The translations under genes were made by a program, and so were the position numbers. From contig NZ_CAKRLH010000054.1 of the NCBI RefSeq assembly GCF_934359325.1, positions 1 through 9,492 of the forward strand: a DNA stretch of 9,492 nt. Direction: 5' to 3'. The stretch is from an uncultured Porphyromonas sp. (lineage in GTDB: Bacteria; Bacteroidota; Bacteroidia; Bacteroidales; Porphyromonadaceae). Positions 7,801-9,492 of the stretch are shown here, piece after piece (within the stretch, counting starts at the first letter, position 1; each line of letters starts with the position of its first letter). Under the pieces are notes generated by a model, which was not told where the DNA came from, ran no database searches, and saw only the letters and a list, made by a program, of their open reading frames with translations.

Positions 7801-8250
7801 CACCTGGATACCGGCGGCCTTACCCTGAAGCATCTTAGCGATATCAGTACCACCATCGACGAGAGCGTTCTTAGCATCGATCTTATCAGCCGATCCGGTG
7901 AAGAGGCGGCGGTCGATCTTACTGTACCCGGTCTCTACGGTGACGCCCTCGAGGAGCTGTGCGTCGGGCTCCAGCTTGATGGTCAGCGTGGCTTTCGCCT
8001 TGACCTCCTTGGTCTTGTATCCCACATAGGAGACGATCAACGTCGCTCCTTGATTCACCGTCAAGGTGAAGTGGCCATCCATGTCCGTGGCGGCCCCATT
8101 TTTCTCTACGCCCTTCTCACGTATCGTCGCTCCTATGATCGTTTCGCCTGTCTCATCGAGGACCGTACCCTTGACGGTCAACTTCTGAGCAAAAGCACAA
8201 CTGATCGATAGCAGAAGGAAGGCCAGTAGCAGTTCGATTTTCCTTTTCAT
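4900..8250 (-). CDS. SusC/RagA-family TonB-dependent outer-membrane transporter
   Basis: A 1116-residue TonB-linked porin that imports a ligand delivered by its SusD partner. Order of parts: signal peptide 1-21 with cleavage likely after AFA; a carboxypeptidase-regulatory-like beta domain about 24-95 ([18 protein letters not shown], then GHFTLTV and SYVGYKT); a probable TonB-box region near 101-110 ([10 protein letters not shown]); the plug domain about 115-250 with the hallmark motifs [21 protein letters not shown] and [30 protein letters not shown]; then the SusC-specific segment [17 protein letters not shown] and a beta barrel to the end. The last residues YTLTLRLGF finish with Phe, as expected for barrel assembly by BAM. 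The length is within the family range and the frame is intact. It is the first gene of the operon. There is no Shine-Dalgarno before ATG, normal for the phylum. A terminator-like hairpin about 95 nt upstream suggests control at the leader or an independent promoter downstream of it. Confidence 0.95.
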   Translation of the reverse strand: [1116 protein letters not shown]

Positions 8251-8319
8251 ACTTGCTATTGATGATTAAGTAAGTCAGCTGTCGGATGATACAACCCGCA
8301 GTCTAAGTTCGTCAACTCA

Positions 8320-8353
8320 CAAAGAGTAGCGAAGAACACCTATGATAAAAAAA
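8320..8353 (-). promoter_or_regulatory. Weak promoter-like pair downstream of the leader terminator
   Basis: On the minus strand TACTCTTTG (8328-8320) resembles the Bacteroidota -7 box TAnnTTTG with one extra base. A T-run (8353-8347) sits 18 nt upstream in place of the -33 TTTG. If real, susC would have its own start point beyond the terminator with a leader of about 60 nt. The match is poor and the T-run is also explained by the terminator. Confidence 0.2.
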
Positions 8354-8406
8354 CTGAAACCGCGCCACTGATTACGAAACAAAATCAGGCTTCATCGTGG
8401 CGTTTC
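8347..8406 (-). terminator. Stem-loop plus T7 in the susC leader (terminator or attenuator)
   Basis: On the minus strand GAAACGCCAC (8406-8397) can pair with GTGGCG-CGG-TTTC (8368-8356, 3-nt bulge). Inside it CTGATT (8388-8383) pairs with AATCAG (8373-8368), stacking directly on TGGCG. AG and then seven T (8353-8347) follow, the layout of an intrinsic terminator. It lies 96 nt before the susC start codon, far from rpsP, which has its own hairpin. It may terminate a separate small RNA or conditionally terminate the SusCD transcript. No known riboswitch was recognised upstream. Confidence 0.6.
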
Positions 8407-8563
8407 TCAGATATTTAAAGTGCCATTCGGACTCTTTGCCAGCTACCTCCAATGTTAATCCTTTTTAGAGAAACCTACAAGTATTTGCAGGGCGTTCTCA
8501 CGCACAGCAGCTGTTTTAACAGTTCCGCCAGTCAAACGGACGAAAAAATGCCAACTGTGCATT

Positions 8564-8596
8564 GCAACTTAACATGTCGTAAATGTTAGATCAAAA
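8564..8596 (-). promoter_or_regulatory. Candidate promoter for the susC leader
   Basis: Minus-strand TTTTG (8596-8592) matches the Bacteroidota -33 element, and 20 nt later TAAGTTGC (8571-8564) is a degenerate -7 box (TAnnTTTG expected, the final TG displaced by one base). Spacing is right for the primary sigma factor of this phylum. Transcription would begin near 8555, run through the terminator-like stem at 8406-8347, and give a leader of about 300 nt if it continues into susC. Confidence 0.35.
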
Positions 8597-8665
8597 GAAG
8601 TGACAATAATAGATGGGAAAGGGAGCTAACTGCAAATAAGAGACAAGGAGGGGAGGTGGAGGTGG

Positions 8666-8673
8666 TATATTTG
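8666..8673 (+). promoter_or_regulatory. Isolated plus-strand -7 box match
   Basis: TATATTTG fits TAnnTTTG exactly and is followed by CAC, as is common at Bacteroidota start sites. No TTTG lies at the -33 position (the upstream stretch is GGAGG-rich), so the promoter is incomplete. A transcript from here would reach the hairpin at 8762-8793 after about 110 nt, antisense to the rpsP 3' region. Confidence 0.2.
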
Positions 8674-8761
8674 CACTCTCTTCGCCGGGATGTCCGATAG
8701 AGCAGCCTGTGATGGTCGCTTGGTAGGAGTTACCAGGGATGTGGCAGGCAGGATATGACGA

Positions 8762-8793
8762 AGGGGGTCCGCACGATGTCGTGCGGACCCCCT
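8762..8793 (-). terminator. Strong hairpin ending the rpsP transcript
   Basis: A perfect 14-bp stem, AGGGGGTCCGCACG (8762-8775) with CGTGCGGACCCCCT (8780-8793), closes a 4-nt loop ATGT. It begins 22 nt after the rpsP stop. The minus strand beyond it reads TCGTCATATCC, with no clear T-run, so the stem strength rather than a U-tract would drive termination. Transcripts arriving from the plus side meet the same stem. Confidence 0.7.
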
Positions 8794-8815
8794 CGGCTTG
8801 TATCTTGTGGCGAGG

Positions 8816-9382
8816 TTACTCTGCGGCGGGTGCCTCAGGAGCTGCCTCCTCGGCAGGAGCCTCCTCAGCGGGAGCCTCAGCAGCAGCCTCGGCAGCGGCA
8901 GCCTCCTCAGCGGCCTTCTTGGCCTCGGCCTGCTTCTCGGAGATCGCCTTGGCACGAGCCTCATTGATCTTGCGCTCTGCATCGAGGAGCTTCTTGGCAG
9001 TGTCACGCTTGGCGGACTCGACCTTCTCCTTCTCGCTCTCGTAAGAGCTCTTCTTTGCCTTCATCCACTCGTCGAAGCGCTTCTGAGCCTCCTCCTCGGA
9101 GAAGGCGCCCTTGCGTACTCCTCCACGGAGGTGCTTCATCATCATCACGCCCTCACGGGAGAGGATGCTGCGCACGGTGTCTGAGGGCTGAGCGCCCTGC
9201 TCGATCCAGTAGAGCGCGCGCTCAAAATTGAGATCCACGACGGCGGGATCGGTATTGGGGTTGTAGGTGCCCAGCTTCTCGATGAAACGACCATCGCGGG
9301 GTGCTCTACGGTGTGTGACGACGATCGAGTAGAAAGCGTAGGCTCTGTGACCGTGTCTCTGCAGTCTGATAACTGTTGCCAT
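8816..9382 (-). CDS. rpsP: 30S ribosomal protein S16
   Basis: Small-subunit ribosomal protein S16, which binds 16S rRNA in the 5' domain and helps assemble the 30S particle. The core, residues 1-85, carries the family signatures [38 protein letters not shown] and [29 protein letters not shown]. At 188 residues it is more than twice the roughly 80-residue E. coli protein. The extra part is a charged helical stretch (about 95-155, rich in Lys/Glu) and a low-complexity Ala/Glu/Pro tail (about 156-188), an extension usual in Bacteroidota S16. ATG at 9382 gives the conserved MATxIRLQRHG start. It has its own promoter and hairpin terminator, so it appears monocistronic here, unlike the rpsP-rimM-trmD operon of proteobacteria. 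Confidence 0.97.
   Translation of the reverse strand: MATVIRLQRHGHRAYAFYSIVVTHRRAPRDGRFIEKLGTYNPNTDPAVVDLNFERALYWIEQGAQPSDTVRSILSREGVMMMKHLRGGVRKGAFSEEEAQKRFDEWMKAKKSSYESEKEKVESAKRDTAKKLLDAERKINEARAKAISEKQAEAKKAAEEAAAAEAAAEAPAEEAPAEEAAPEAPAAE
8819..8925 (-). repeat. Low-complexity Ala/Glu/Pro coding repeat in the rpsP tail
   Basis: The DNA is made of recurring GCCTCCTC(A/G)G and GGAGCCTC blocks (plus-strand view) that encode EAPAEE-like and EAAA runs at the C-terminus of S16. Such imperfect units can gain or lose copies by slippage, so tail length may vary between strains. The repeat also keeps spurious frames open on both strands. Confidence 0.6.
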
Positions 9383-9467
9383 AATCTATGGGTATATATA
9401 ATAATGAGTGTCATGCGTCCCACGGTCTCTCCGAGAGGTACTCGACCCTGGAGGTGAAACGCGGGGG

Positions 9468-9475
9468 CAAAGGTA
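9468..9475 (-). promoter_or_regulatory. rpsP promoter -7 box
   Basis: Minus-strand TACCTTTG is an exact match to the Bacteroidota TAnnTTTG element and lies in the usual context GTACCTTTGCC. Transcription would start near 9460, giving a leader of about 80 nt before the rpsP ATG at 9382. The -33 element falls at or just outside the window's right edge, so it cannot be checked here. The leader has only a small 5-bp stem (CTCTC/GAGAG near 9425-9436) and an AT-rich stretch directly before the start codon. Confidence 0.6.
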
Positions 9476-9492
9476 CGAAATATCTCCTTGCC

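Larger units (their letters stand above)
8251..8761. other. Intergenic region between rpsP and the SusCD operon
   Basis: This gap of about 510 bp holds no protein gene I can support. On the minus strand it contains a candidate promoter (8564-8596), a terminator-like stem-loop with seven T (8347-8406), and a second weak promoter-like pair (8320-8353) nearer to susC. Small self-complementary stretches lie at 8511-8522 (CTGTTTTAACAG). The motif GGCGTT(T)CTCA occurs at 8399-8409 and 8491-8500. The layout would suit a leader RNA or a small RNA of roughly 200 nt transcribed leftward. Confidence 0.55.

Noticed and set aside
8370..8410. Thiamine riboswitch-like pieces on the minus strand (CTGAGA, then CCTGAT, then TAAT)
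   Set aside because: The order recalls a TPP riboswitch core, but the GGGTGC 5' part, the ACCC/GGGT pairing and the conserved GCG-AGGGA end are absent, and the pieces are fully used in the terminator-like stem. A covariance-model scan for TPP would settle it; a clear hit would overturn this.
8684..8755. tRNA-like wording (CGGGATGT...AGAGCAGCCTG) on the plus strand
   Set aside because: No acceptor stem, no TTCGA-type T loop and no proper anticodon arm could be formed.
8690..8758. 22-residue plus-strand ORF after the TATATTTG box
   Set aside because: Very short, without recognisable sequence or conservation evidence; the upstream promoter match is only half complete.
8626..9006. Arg/Pro/Leu-rich minus-strand frame overlapping the rpsP tail
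   Set aside because: It is a frame shadow of the repetitive Ala/Glu coding DNA of rpsP; its composition is a product of the repeat.

Overview
The window looks like a chromosomal segment of a Bacteroidota bacterium, most likely Porphyromonas or a close relative (genus is inference). The supporting signs are a SusC/SusD (RagA/RagB) outer-membrane pair, an S16 ribosomal protein with the long charged/Ala-Glu tail seen in this phylum, a promoter match of the TAnnTTTG type, and start codons without clear Shine-Dalgarno sequences. All five protein genes lie on the minus strand, so the segment reads from right to left.

Right end (9492 to 8760): a TAnnTTTG-type promoter, a leader of about 80 nt, rpsP (ribosomal protein S16), and a strong 14-bp hairpin just past its stop codon that probably ends the transcript. 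Middle gap (8761 to 8251): no convincing gene. It holds a promoter-like pair, and about 95 nt before susC a stem-loop followed by seven T residues on the coding strand. That is an intrinsic terminator placed inside, or just before, the susC leader. It could end a small RNA or attenuate the operon.

Core (8250 to 697): a four-gene, tightly spaced operon: a SusC/RagA-type TonB-dependent transporter, its SusD/RagB-type lipoprotein lid, a zinc metallohydrolase-like lipoprotein with an HEFGH motif, and a DUF4302-type lipoprotein. Gaps between genes are 33, 16 and 29 nt. The likely arrangement is a cell-surface capture and import machine. The SusCD pair binds and imports a ligand energised by TonB, the HExxH lipoprotein may process it at the surface, and the DUF4302 protein has an unknown accessory role. 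The substrate cannot be read from the sequence; no glycan-degrading enzyme, sensor, sigma factor or anti-sigma factor is present.

Left end (696 to 1): about 700 bp without a supportable gene but unusually rich in inverted repeats. It holds a 10-bp hairpin just after the operon, a 13-bp hairpin, a perfect 21-bp stem-loop, a perfect 60-bp palindrome containing two smaller 14-bp palindromes, and a terminator-like hairpin with a T-run at the very edge. The two largest inverted repeats are each preceded by copies of the same 19-nt motif. This looks like a family of structured intergenic repeats and is the least explained part of the window.
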